Shown here: piece by piece, positions 24,435 to 33,443 of the stretch
Layout: each line of letters opens with the position of its first letter
Position numbering within the stretch: the stretch's first letter is position 1
Source: Gordonia sp. 'Campus'
GTDB lineage: Bacteria > Actinomycetota > Actinomycetes > Mycobacteriales > Mycobacteriaceae
Direction of reading: 5' to 3'
Length of the DNA stretch: 64,000 bases
Assembly: GCF_022206305.1 (NCBI RefSeq)
Contig: NZ_JAKOIW010000006.1
Coordinates: forward strand, 211,756-275,755
The notes under the pieces: model-generated
What the model saw: only the letters and a program-made list of their open reading frames with translations
What the model was told of the DNA's origin: nothing
Databases searched by the model: none
Position numbers and translations under genes: made by a program

Positions 24435-24603
24435 CTAATGCTCTCCTCGTGTCATTGACGTTCAGAAACGGGTTGTCGCAATCGCGTCGGGACTCATCGC
24501 AGGGGGATGACCTGTCAGCTGCGGCAGGGGGGATCGTAGGTGAACGTACCCTAAGTAATAGATGAGTGAAAAACTATGTAGGCACTGGACACCGGGCGCC
24601 TGG

Positions 24604-24622
24604 TAAAGGTAGCCTAACCTCC
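24604..24622 (+). promoter_or_regulatory. Candidate IdeR/DtxR iron box
   Basis: TAAAGGTAGCCTAACCTCC matches the IdeR consensus TTAGGTTAGGCTAACCTAA at 13 of 19 positions, including the core AGCCTAACCT half. It lies about 100 bp upstream of an adenylate-forming-enzyme-like gene and 170 bp upstream of the divergent porin operon. Confidence 0.5.
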
Positions 24623-24722
24623 GCAAGGCGAGGGCTCATGCTGGCGCGAGTTGGCGGAGTCGCTCGCGAGTTGTCCGAGCTCGGCTGCACTGCAACCGGA
24701 CTCGCTGCACGTTCGGGGATGT

Positions 24723-25523
24723 GTGAGTCAGACGTCGGCTTCGTGTTCGCTGCTGAGCGCCGCCCACGACACCCACGGCGCGCTACCGGCGGTGCACGCC
24801 GGTGACGCCGTCATCGATTTCGAACGGTTCTACGAGTCCGTGGAATGGATGGCCGAGCAACTGGCCTCCTGCGGGGTCACCGCGGGGAGTCGGGTGGGTC
24901 TCGCGATCCGCACGGGCTGGGAGTTCGTGCTCGCCTGGCATTCGCTGCTGGAAGCCGACGCTGTCACGGTTCCGATCGCTCTACGTCCGCAGTGCGAACC
25001 GGCCGATCCGGGCGACATCGCGTTCGTGCTCGCTCATGTCGATCAGTGCGTCGACGTCGAGGATCTGATCGAAGCCACTGCGCCCGAGCATCACTGTCGC
25101 CAGATGTACCGCGTCGCCGACGACTTCGTCCTCGCTGCGCTCGGGGCGTCCGAGGTGCTTCGGAACGAGGGTGGCCTCGACGCCGACCTCGAATCCGGAT
25201 CACCCTCCACCGCTGGTCAACTCATCGCCGAGGCAGAGTGGATGGCCGAGGACGACGACGGATTGCGTCGGGGTGCCCGTGTGCGACTCGAAGGTGATCT
25301 CGGCACCCGCGAGACGATGGTCCGGATTCTCGCGTGCGCGTCGGCCGGCGCGTGCGTGGCGGTCGACGCACCCTTCGGGGTCCCCGACTGGGGTGCCCCG
25401 CCGCTCTATGACCGGGTGCTGGAGGCCTCAGTGCAGCGCGGAGACGACCCGGTCGGCGAGGTCGGTCTCGCGACGACTGACGAGGAGGTCGATAATTCGG
25501 TCGGTAGTGGAATCCGTTGGTAA
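24723..25523 (+). CDS. Core-less AMP-ligase-like protein (adenylate-forming enzyme remnant)
   Basis: The first 100 residues resemble the N-terminal subdomain of adenylate-forming enzymes (FERFYESVEWMAEQLASCGV, then SRVGLAIRTGWEFVLAWHSL). The phosphate-binding YTSGSTGxPKG motif and the later AMP-ligase motifs are missing. The remaining stretch (RVRLEGDLGTRETMVRILAC) looks like a degraded middle. The GTG at 24723 is chosen because homology begins just after it; a TTG at 24651 is possible. With about 266 residues it is half the usual length and probably inactive as a ligase. The last 96 bp overlap the convergent sigma-like gene. Confidence 0.5.
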   Translation: MSQTSASCSLLSAAHDTHGALPAVHAGDAVIDFERFYESVEWMAEQLASCGVTAGSRVGLAIRTGWEFVLAWHSLLEADAVTVPIALRPQCEPADPGDIAFVLAHVDQCVDVEDLIEATAPEHHCRQMYRVADDFVLAALGASEVLRNEGGLDADLESGSPSTAGQLIAEAEWMAEDDDGLRRGARVRLEGDLGTRETMVRILACASAGACVAVDAPFGVPDWGAPPLYDRVLEASVQRGDDPVGEVGLATTDEEVDNSVGSGIRW

Positions 25524-26933
25524 CCAGAGCGATTCCGCGAGTATTCGGGTGAGTCGGGGCCTGGCGACGCGTTCCGGACGCCGCCCCAGCCGAGTCAGGA
25601 TGGCGGAGGTGGGTGACGCCCCGGAGTGCTCGGCTCGCCGAACGGCGAAGGTGTCCGGTCCGAAGTCGAGGAACACCGCCGCCCCCGCGGTGAGTTCGAG
25701 TGCGTCGATGAACCGCTTGATCGAACCCGACCGGGCCTGAACCGACGCCCACGTGAAAGTCTGTGGTCCCAGCGGGGTCTCGAGGCTGATCGGTGTGCCG
25801 GGGCCGATGCCGAGGACGCCGGCGAGAGCACTGGGGATATTGAATCCTGTTCCGCGACATTGCGCGGGCGTGATCGTCGTGGCCCAGTGCACGGCGTCGT
25901 CCTCGCGGTACAGACCGCGGGTCCGTCCGGGGGTCCGCCGGGGCCGATGCGGCCGCTCACGTCGGGTGACCACGCCACCGCGGATCTGGAATTCGCCCGC
26001 CCCGGCGTACGCGCGGATCGTGGCCTCGCTGACGTCGTGACGACCGCGGATCGTCGCGATGATGTCGTCGAGGGGCACGGCCCCGTCGCGGTCGGAGAGA
26101 ATCGCATCGATCTGCAGATGGACCGACTCGTATCGGGGAAGGCCCCACTCGGCGAGGCCGTAGCGGGTGCGGTCGGTCTTGACGATACGCGCGTCAGATG
26201 TGAAGGCGTTTCGAATACTGTTGTGGGCACGTGGGATCGCCGACGTCGCGTCGACGATCTCGTCGAAGGTCAACGGCGTGCCGCGTATCGACAGCGCCGC
26301 GACGATGATCTCACCGGTCGTCGACCGGATGGCGACAGCGTGGTCGTCGAGTAGTTCGTATCCCACCCTCCGCAACCACCGCGCGGTCGAATCTGGGGAC
26401 AGGCCGAGGTGATCCGCGATGGTGACGACGGGAGCCACCTCGCCGGGGCGCGCCGCCGCCGACACAGCCGACTTCGTGAACTCGGCGACCGAGCGCAAGC
26501 TGCCCCTGATGATCCAGTTCTCGCTCGTCCGCAGGCCCGACGCCGCGGCCACCACCCGCCAGCACGGGGCTTCGACGTCGCCCACCGGTATCCCGGCGAG
26601 CGTCGAGTCCGCCATGAGTGCAGCGGCGTCCGCGACCGGAGCGGCCCGGCGGTTGATCATCGCCCACAGCTCGGAGAGAGCCGGGTCCGCGTCGATCAAC
26701 GCGGCCAGGCGATGTCGTGTGGAGCGATCGATCTGGGTGACCCGCTCGCGGGACAGCCCGAGGAGGTCAGCGACCTCCGACTGCGTGCGAGGGTTGGCAG
26801 CGTAGATGCGCTCGGTCAGCACCAGCCGCTCCTGGTCGGACAGTCCGGCGTCGAAGGCGGCGATCGCGTCGAGCGCGCGCCTGTCGTCCGGCGACCGTCT
26901 CGTCGAAACGGGTCCGTTGGCATGCGCGGTCAT
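25428..26933 (-). CDS. Sigma-70 region-4-like / multiple winged-helix DNA-binding protein
   Basis: This 501-residue protein begins with a region-4-type helix-turn-helix (about 30-80): LSDQERLVLTERIYA, then SEVADLLGLSRERVTQID, the pattern by which sigma factors read -35 elements. No sigma region 2 is present, so it is not a standalone sigma factor. Two winged-helix-like segments follow, including a HARE-HTH-like unit (PLTFDEIVDATSAIPRAHNS, ending YGLAEWG). The C-terminal third (TFTWASVQARSGSIKRFIDA and AVFLDFGPDTFAVRR) is unrecognised. It resembles proteins annotated only as sigma-factor-like HTH proteins. Function unknown. Confidence 0.7.
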   Translation of the reverse strand: MTAHANGPVSTRRSPDDRRALDAIAAFDAGLSDQERLVLTERIYAANPRTQSEVADLLGLSRERVTQIDRSTRHRLAALIDADPALSELWAMINRRAAPVADAAALMADSTLAGIPVGDVEAPCWRVVAAASGLRTSENWIIRGSLRSVAEFTKSAVSAAARPGEVAPVVTIADHLGLSPDSTARWLRRVGYELLDDHAVAIRSTTGEIIVAALSIRGTPLTFDEIVDATSAIPRAHNSIRNAFTSDARIVKTDRTRYGLAEWGLPRYESVHLQIDAILSDRDGAVPLDDIIATIRGRHDVSEATIRAYAGAGEFQIRGGVVTRRERPHRPRRTPGRTRGLYREDDAVHWATTITPAQCRGTGFNIPSALAGVLGIGPGTPISLETPLGPQTFTWASVQARSGSIKRFIDALELTAGAAVFLDFGPDTFAVRRAEHSGASPTSAILTRLGRRPERVARPRLTRILAESLWLPTDSTTDRIIDLLVSRRETDLADRVVSALH

Positions 26934-27204
26934 GGGTGGTGCTTTCTCAGCAGGTCTGGTGACGGCGGTACAACGATGCCGTCTCGGGTTCGGGAACGCT
27001 CGCGAGGGCCTGGGCGGAGCACCCCACAGGCTACCGGGACGCCACGCACGTAGTGCTTGACCGGACCGACGGCGTCCGCTGTCGGATTATCCCCCGAGCA
27101 CAAAGGTCGGGAGGAAGTCTGGCCTCCGCGACCGTTTCCGTCCGGCCCTCACTTTCATAGTGTTCTGGATCACATCGATGACGACGATCTTGGAGGCAAG
27201 CCCG

Positions 27205-28671
27205 GTGACCAGCACGTACTTCGCATGGGACCTGACCCATCGCGCCGACGCCCCGTGTGTTCGCGATGACGAGGTCGCCCTGGACTACGCCGGTTTCGCA
27301 CGGCGCGTCGAGGGTGTCGCCGAACAACTGAGCCGTGGTGGCGTTCGAGCCGGGGACGTCGTGGCGACCTTTCTGCCCAACCGGATCGAACTGCTGGTCA
27401 CTCTGATGGCGGCATGGCGGATCGGTGCGGTCGCCACTCCGGTCAACCCGGCATTCACCCTCGAGGAAGCCGAGTATCAGCTGGCGGATGCGGGAGCACG
27501 GGTCGTCATCGGCACCCGCGCAGCAGAACTGGGGTTCGGCCGTGCCCGGTTCGACGTGGAGGAGTTGGCGGCGGCGCCGAGCGCGAACTGGCGAGGCTCG
27601 AGGTCACCGGCCGGCGACGACGACGCCTTGCTCATCTACACTTCCGGCTCCACCGGCAGACCCAAGGGTGTCCGGTTGTCGCACGACAACCTGCACTACA
27701 TGGCTACGACGATGGTCACCCATTTCGGTCTCACCGCGGCCGACCATGCCCTCCTGGTGCTGCCGCTGTTCCACGTGAACGCCATCTGCGTGAGCTTCCT
27801 GGCGCCGATGCTCGCGGGCGGACAGCTGAGCATCACCGGAAAATTCTCGCCGTCACGGTTCTTCGACGACGTCGCACGCCTGGCCCCGACATACTTTTCC
27901 GCCGTACCGACCATTTACGCGCTTCTCGTGTCGCAGGACGGTCTGACGGCCGAGGCCACCCGGTCTCTCCGGTTTGCGGTCTGCGGGGCCGCACCGATCT
28001 CGAAAGAGCTGCTCGATCGGGTCGAGGGCGCCTTCGGGATACCTGTCGTCGAGGGCTACGGCCTGACCGAGGGCACCTGTGCGTCGGCCTGTAATCCGGT
28101 TGCCGGAATACGCAAACTCGGGACGGTGGGCCCCGCGCTCCCGGGTCAACGGATCTCCATCGTCGACGAACAGGGCACCGAGGTGCCCACCGGTGAGATC
28201 GGTGAAGTCGTCATCAGTGGGCCGAACGTCATGCGCGGCTACCTGAACCGACCGGAGGCAACCGCGTCGGCCATCGTCGACGGCCGGCTGCGCACCGGCG
28301 ATGTGGGCCGCCTCGACGAGGACGGATACCTCACCCTCGTGGACCGCATCAAGGACATGATCATCCGCGGCGGGGAGAACATCTACCCCAAGGAGATCGA
28401 GAACGCACTCGCGACGCATCCCGACGTGCTCGAGTGCGCGGTCGTGGGCGCACCCGACGAACTCTACGGCGAGTTGCCCGTCGCGTTCGTCGTCGCCTAC
28501 CCAGACCGTGGTGTCGACGCGGAGGAGCTGGCCGGTCACCTCGCCGGACGGCTGGCAAAGATCAAGCAGCCGAGCACAATCCACGTCGTGGACCAACTGC
28601 CGCGCAATCCGGTCGGGAAGATCGACAAACCGGCGCTGCGGTCCGGCCTCCGCAGTCCGCAACCCATCTGA
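27205..28671 (+). CDS. Fatty-acyl-CoA synthetase / AMP-dependent ligase
   Basis: This complete 488-residue adenylate-forming enzyme carries the P-loop YTSGSTGRPKG, VVEGYGLTEGT, the TGDVGRLDEDGYLTLVDR hinge region, IRGGENIYPKEIE, and the C-terminal catalytic lysine in PRNPVGKIDK. It would activate a carboxylic acid as acyl-AMP and then acyl-CoA; chain length is unknown. The GTG at 27205 has TTGGAGG about 8 nt upstream. It opens a probable four-gene operon with a DUF3556 protein, an FAD oxidoreductase and a PucR regulator. Confidence 0.88.
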   Translation: MTSTYFAWDLTHRADAPCVRDDEVALDYAGFARRVEGVAEQLSRGGVRAGDVVATFLPNRIELLVTLMAAWRIGAVATPVNPAFTLEEAEYQLADAGARVVIGTRAAELGFGRARFDVEELAAAPSANWRGSRSPAGDDDALLIYTSGSTGRPKGVRLSHDNLHYMATTMVTHFGLTAADHALLVLPLFHVNAICVSFLAPMLAGGQLSITGKFSPSRFFDDVARLAPTYFSAVPTIYALLVSQDGLTAEATRSLRFAVCGAAPISKELLDRVEGAFGIPVVEGYGLTEGTCASACNPVAGIRKLGTVGPALPGQRISIVDEQGTEVPTGEIGEVVISGPNVMRGYLNRPEATASAIVDGRLRTGDVGRLDEDGYLTLVDRIKDMIIRGGENIYPKEIENALATHPDVLECAVVGAPDELYGELPVAFVVAYPDRGVDAEELAGHLAGRLAKIKQPSTIHVVDQLPRNPVGKIDKPALRSGLRSPQPI

Positions 28672-28820
28672 CCCCCAGATTCGGCCCGATCCCGGCGTCC
28701 CGCTGCGGACGCCGAGCCGGAGACCCGCGCGCCGAGACCGTCGATGCCGGTCCCACCCACACCACAACCGACACAGCCACACCACGACCGAGACAATCAC
28801 ACGACAAGGAGTGTGCACCA

Positions 28821-30683
28821 ATGGGACTCACCCAACCCGACTTCCCCCAAGTCGACCCGGAGACATTTCTCCAGCGGCCGTTCTTCGATCGGATCCGCGT
28901 ACTGGGAGCACACTGGGCCGATCACGGCTTCGGCACGCCGAAGATGGTCCACCTGATCTATCTGATGAAGGTCTTCGTCTTCTACGGCGGTGTCGGGATC
29001 GTGCTCGCGACGCTGACGTCCGGACTCAGCCCGCTGCATGTGACCGAGTGGTGGAACCAGCCGATCGTCTATCAGAAGCTGGTCTTGTGGACCGTGCTTG
29101 TGGAGGTCATGGGCATCGGAGGGTCCTGGGGTCCGCTGGCCGGGCATTTCAAACCGATGACCGGCGGTTTCCTGTACTGGCTGCGGCCACAGACGATCCG
29201 GCTCCCACCGTGGCCCGGCAAGGTGCCCTTCACCAAGGGTGACTCCCGCACCGCGTTCGACACCGCGGTCTATGCACTCATCCTCGCGAATCTTGTTGTC
29301 GCGATCGCACTCCCGGGTATCGCGTCGAACTCGCTGGACTCGGTGGTGGCAGACAACCAGGGACTGGTGAACCCCGTTCTGATGTACCCGCTCATCGCGC
29401 TGTTCGTCGTGATCGGCCTGCGAGACAAGGTCATCTTCATCGCGGCTCGCTCCGAGCAGTACCTCCCGGCGATGATCTTCTTCGGCTTCCTGCCCTTCGT
29501 CGACATGATCCTTGCTCTCAAACTGCTCATCGTGTCGGTGTGGGTCGGTGCTGGTATCTCCAAGCTGGGGCACCACTTCTCGATGGTGATCCCACCGATG
29601 CTGTCGAACACCCCGTGGCTGCCGAGCAAGAAGATCAAGCGGGCACACTATCGCGACTTCCCCGAGGACATGCGGCCGTCGAAGCTGGCCGGCGGCGTCG
29701 GGCACGTCCTGGGCACCATCGTCGAGGTCGTCACCCCACTGGTCTTGCTGTTCTCGACGAGCAAATCGCTCACCGTGGCCGCGGTCGTCCTCATGGTGTG
29801 CTTCCACTTCTTCATCCTGTCGACGTTCCCACTGGCCGTTCCGCTCGAATGGAACCTGCTCTTCGCGTACGCCTCGGTGTTCCTGTTCCTCGGATTTCCG
29901 GCCTGGGACGGTTACGCGCTGTCCGACACGTCGATGCCGTGGGCGTTGGTGCTGATCGCCGCCGCGCTCTGCTTCTTCCCCGTGCTCGGCAACCTCCGTC
30001 CGGACCTGGTCTCGTTCCTCCCGTCGATGCGCCAGTACGCGGGGAACTGGGCGTCGGCCACGTGGGCTTTCGCACCCGGTGCCGAGGAGAAGCTCGACCA
30101 GCACGTCGTGCGGCCCGCGAAGAACACCCGCACCCAGCTCCTCGCCTCGTACCCGGCCGAGGTGGCCGATGTCGTGATGCACCAGTTGCTGGCCTGGCGT
30201 TCGATGCACAGCCAGGGGCGCGCGCTCTACTCGCTGATGATCCGTCATCTCGGATCCGACATCGACACCTACACGCTGCGGGAGGCGGAGTTCTCGTGTA
30301 ACTCGCTGGTGGCCTTCAACTTCGGTGACGGGCATCTCCATGACGAGCGTCTCATCGCAGCGCTTCAGAAGCGGTGCGGCTTCGCGCCGGGCGAGTTCAC
30401 GGTGGCCTGGATCGAGTCCCAGCCGATCCATCGGGGCACGCAGCGGTTCAAGGTGATCGATGCGGCGCTGGGCGTCATCGAGACCGGAACCTACCGGGTG
30501 GTCGACGCGGTGAACGAGCAGCCGTGGCTGCCCAACGGCCCCATCCCGTTCCAGGTCGACTGGACTCTCGACGTTGACGCTCGCCGCGCGGTCACCGATC
30601 CTGAGGTGGTGCATGAACCGCAGATGCGCTCCGATGACCGCAGCGCGACACCGGTCCCGCTGACCGATCAGGCGCCGCAGTGA
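28821..30683 (+). CDS. DUF3556 multi-spanning membrane protein, copy 1
   Basis: The 620-residue protein matches the uncharacterised DUF3556 family. It begins with the conserved cytoplasmic segment RIRVLGAHWADHGFGTPKMVHL, followed by about ten membrane spans. The C-terminal 200-residue soluble domain carries FNFGDGHLHDERLIAALQKRCGF and IESQPIHRGTQRFKVID. Charged conserved residues between spans (YWLRPQTIRLPPWPGKVPFTKGDSR split around 29178-29250) suggest an enzyme rather than a carrier. The stop overlaps the next start by 4 bp. A second copy lies at 37418. Confidence 0.82.
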   Translation: MGLTQPDFPQVDPETFLQRPFFDRIRVLGAHWADHGFGTPKMVHLIYLMKVFVFYGGVGIVLATLTSGLSPLHVTEWWNQPIVYQKLVLWTVLVEVMGIGGSWGPLAGHFKPMTGGFLYWLRPQTIRLPPWPGKVPFTKGDSRTAFDTAVYALILANLVVAIALPGIASNSLDSVVADNQGLVNPVLMYPLIALFVVIGLRDKVIFIAARSEQYLPAMIFFGFLPFVDMILALKLLIVSVWVGAGISKLGHHFSMVIPPMLSNTPWLPSKKIKRAHYRDFPEDMRPSKLAGGVGHVLGTIVEVVTPLVLLFSTSKSLTVAAVVLMVCFHFFILSTFPLAVPLEWNLLFAYASVFLFLGFPAWDGYALSDTSMPWALVLIAAALCFFPVLGNLRPDLVSFLPSMRQYAGNWASATWAFAPGAEEKLDQHVVRPAKNTRTQLLASYPAEVADVVMHQLLAWRSMHSQGRALYSLMIRHLGSDIDTYTLREAEFSCNSLVAFNFGDGHLHDERLIAALQKRCGFAPGEFTVAWIESQPIHRGTQRFKVIDAALGVIETGTYRVVDAVNEQPWLPNGPIPFQVDWTLDVDARRAVTDPEVVHEPQMRSDDRSATPVPLTDQAPQ

Positions 30684-32101
30684 CCACAGCTGTCGTGGTC
30701 GGCGGCGGGCCCAACGGGCTCGCCGCCGCTCTGCACCTGGCGCGCAACGGTGTCGACGTGCAGGTCCTGGAGGCGGCCGAGGATGTCGGTGGTGGGGCCC
30801 GGTCGGGCGAACTGACGGTACCGGGCGTCATCCACGACCACTGTTCAGCCTTTCATCCGCTGGGCGTGGGATCGCCGTTCTGGGCGGAGGTCGGTCTCGA
30901 GCGGTACGGGCTGGTGTGGAAGTGGCCCGACGCCGACTGCGCACACCCGCTCGATTCCGGCGACGCCGGACTGTTGTTCCGGTCGATCGGTGCCACCGCG
31001 GCGGGACTGGGCGCCGACGGATCGCGCTGGCAGACGATGTTCGGTGATCTGGCCGAGCACTTCGACGATCTCGGCGACGATCTGCTCCGCCCGATTGTGC
31101 ACATGCCCGGTCACCCGATTCGCCTCGCATCGTTCGGCCCGCGAGCCATCCTGCCGGCCACCGTGCTCGCGCGTTGGTTCCGTACCGAGCGTGGCCGCGC
31201 GCTGTACGGCGGGATTGCGGCACACCTGTTCTCTCGGTTGGACCGTCCGCTCACCGCGTCACTCGGGCTCATGATCGCCGCGAGCGGGCACCGCTACGGA
31301 TGGCCGGTGGCCGAGGGCGGTTCCGGAGCGATCACCGCTGCGATCGTCGGTGCACTGCGGGATTCGGGCGGCAAGATCGAGACCGGTGTCCGGGTGAGTT
31401 CGCGTGCCGACCTGCCGCGAGCGGACATCACGCTGCTGGACCTGTCTCCGGCGCAGGTGCTCTCGATCTTCGGCGACGAGATGCCGGCTCGAATTCGCCG
31501 TTCCTACCGGCGTTATCGAATCGGGTCGTCGGCGTACAAGGTCGACTTCGCGATCGACGGGGACATCCCGTGGTCGAATCCGGAATGCCTGCGCGCCGGG
31601 ACAGTGCACCTCGGCGGGAGTTTCGCGGAGATCGCCCACACCGAACGACAGCGAGCGGCCGGCGTGATGGTCCCACGGCCGTTCGTCCTGCTCGGTCAGC
31701 AGTACATCGCCGATCCCGGTCGCAGTGCTGGTGGCATCAATCCGATCTACGCCTACGCGCACGTCCCTCGTGGTTTCGACGGTGATGCCACCGAGCAGAT
31801 CGTTGCGCAGATAGAGAGGTTCGCACCGGGATTCCGCGACCGGATCGTGGCGACGACCAGCACGGGCACCGAACAACTCCACACGTCGAACGCCAACTTC
31901 GCGGGTGGGGACATCATCGGCGGAGCGAACGACGGCCTGCAGATGGTCCTGCGACCCCGTGCAGCGCTCGACCCGTACGCAATTGGCGTACCGGGCGTCT
32001 ACATCTGTTCTCAGGCCAGTCCGCCCGGTGCCGGTATCCACGGGTTGTGTGGGTATCACGCCGCCGAGTCGGCATTGCGGTACGCACGGTCGCGACGATG
32101 A
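30680..32101 (+). CDS. FAD-dependent oxidoreductase, phytoene-desaturase (CrtI) type
   Basis: The 473-residue protein has the N-terminal dinucleotide motif VVVGGGPNGLAAALHLARNG and the second glycine-rich motif VLEAAEDVGGGARSGE. A C-terminal FAD-binding segment (PGVYICSQASPPGAGIHGLC) typical of CrtI/amine-oxidase-like enzymes is present. No other carotenoid genes are nearby, so lipid desaturation or isomerisation is as likely as pigment synthesis. It starts inside the DUF3556 stop codon and ends overlapping the PucR start, so all three are coupled. Confidence 0.85.
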   Translation: MTTAVVVGGGPNGLAAALHLARNGVDVQVLEAAEDVGGGARSGELTVPGVIHDHCSAFHPLGVGSPFWAEVGLERYGLVWKWPDADCAHPLDSGDAGLLFRSIGATAAGLGADGSRWQTMFGDLAEHFDDLGDDLLRPIVHMPGHPIRLASFGPRAILPATVLARWFRTERGRALYGGIAAHLFSRLDRPLTASLGLMIAASGHRYGWPVAEGGSGAITAAIVGALRDSGGKIETGVRVSSRADLPRADITLLDLSPAQVLSIFGDEMPARIRRSYRRYRIGSSAYKVDFAIDGDIPWSNPECLRAGTVHLGGSFAEIAHTERQRAAGVMVPRPFVLLGQQYIADPGRSAGGINPIYAYAHVPRGFDGDATEQIVAQIERFAPGFRDRIVATTSTGTEQLHTSNANFAGGDIIGGANDGLQMVLRPRAALDPYAIGVPGVYICSQASPPGAGIHGLCGYHAAESALRYARSRR

Positions 32102-33405
32102 CCGCCTCGCGATCGTCGCGTGCGCTGTGGACAGCGGGCAACGCCGCGCGCGACCGACTGGCCGGAGTGCCCGCGGCGGCCGGGTCCGAACTGCTCGAGC
32201 AGGCGGCCGTGATCGCGAAGACATTGCAGGAGAACGTGTCCGACATCGTCTCCGAGTTGAGTGCCATGATGGCCCGGGAGATCGATCAGCTCGACACCGA
32301 TCCCAAGCTCGTGGAGTTGCTCGAGGCGAGCGTGCACGGCAACGTCTCGACGATCATCCACGTGCTGGCAAACGACATTCCGATCGAACACCTGCAACCG
32401 ACCACCGCCGCAGTAGAATACGCGCTGCGTCTGGCGCAACGGGACGTGCCGTCGAACTCGCTCGTGCGTGCCTACCACCTGGGGCAGAACAGCGTGATGC
32501 GTGAATGTTATTCCCTGGTCGAGGATCTGGACCTCGACGCCGGACAATCGATGGCGTTGACCCGGCACATCTCCGATGTGTTGTCTGGTTACATCGATTG
32601 GATCTCCTTGTACGTGTTCGAGGCGTACGAGGATGAACGCCGACGGTGGCTCGGCGTCGAGGGCAACGTGCAATCAGCGGCCATCCACTCTTTCCTCGAC
32701 AGCGCCGAACCCGATGAGCGGGCCTTCGAGTCCGAGACCGGTTACGCGCTCGACCGACGGCACCTCGCGCTCATCCTCTGGTCATCCGATGATGAACCCC
32801 GCGAACTGGTCGCGCTCACCCGTACGGCCCGTGAAACCGGTACCAGGCTGGGCGGGGGCGCCCCGCCGATCGTCACCGCGATCGACCGGTCGACGGTCTG
32901 GGCCTGGATTCCGTTGGTCGGACGAGACATCACCGACGACTCATCAGTGGTCGCCGTGCGCTCGACCGTGCCGGCAGGGATCCGAGTCGCGGTGGGACTG
33001 CCCGCATCCGGGGCACGAGGATTTCGGCGAACTCACGAGCAGGCACGCGCCGCCTACTCGGTGGCGACCATGCCGGGTGGCGCGGCGGATCGGGTGATCG
33101 GATTCGGAGACCGGGGTGTGGCCGTGGTGTCCCTGCTGGCGCAGAACCTCGAGTCGACCCGGGCGTGGGTCGACGAAGTCCTCCGCGGGCTCGCCGAGGA
33201 CGCCCCGAACGCGAACATGCTGCGAGAGACACTGTCCGTGTACTTCGCCACCAGAGAGAGCCACCTCCACACCGCCGAACGGCTCAACCTCCACCGCAAT
33301 ACGGTGAAGTATCGCGTCGGCAAGGCGCTCGCCGAGGTCCCGGCGGACCTCGACCGGCTGGATCTCGCTCTGGCGCTGACGGTGCGCGAATTCCTCGGCC
33401 GGTGA
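32098..33405 (+). CDS. PucR/CdaR-family transcriptional regulator
   Basis: The 435-residue protein has an N-terminal ligand-sensing helical half, a central GGDEF-like segment, and the C-terminal PucR helix-turn-helix LRETLSVYFATRESHLHTAE followed by LNLHRNTVKYRVGKA. The ATG at 32098 overlaps the oxidoreductase stop (ATGA). Placed last in the operon, it probably controls its own cluster in response to a substrate or product. Confidence 0.87.
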   Translation: MTASRSSRALWTAGNAARDRLAGVPAAAGSELLEQAAVIAKTLQENVSDIVSELSAMMAREIDQLDTDPKLVELLEASVHGNVSTIIHVLANDIPIEHLQPTTAAVEYALRLAQRDVPSNSLVRAYHLGQNSVMRECYSLVEDLDLDAGQSMALTRHISDVLSGYIDWISLYVFEAYEDERRRWLGVEGNVQSAAIHSFLDSAEPDERAFESETGYALDRRHLALILWSSDDEPRELVALTRTARETGTRLGGGAPPIVTAIDRSTVWAWIPLVGRDITDDSSVVAVRSTVPAGIRVAVGLPASGARGFRRTHEQARAAYSVATMPGGAADRVIGFGDRGVAVVSLLAQNLESTRAWVDEVLRGLAEDAPNANMLRETLSVYFATRESHLHTAERLNLHRNTVKYRVGKALAEVPADLDRLDLALALTVREFLGR

Positions 33406-33443
33406 TCTTCGCGTGTTGAGCGTCGACGCCCGATGTCGCGGTG

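Noticed and set aside
28797-30614. 605-residue open frame antisense to the DUF3556 gene
   Set aside because: It is a compositional artefact of high GC at third positions; the product is extremely charged and has no recognisable domain.
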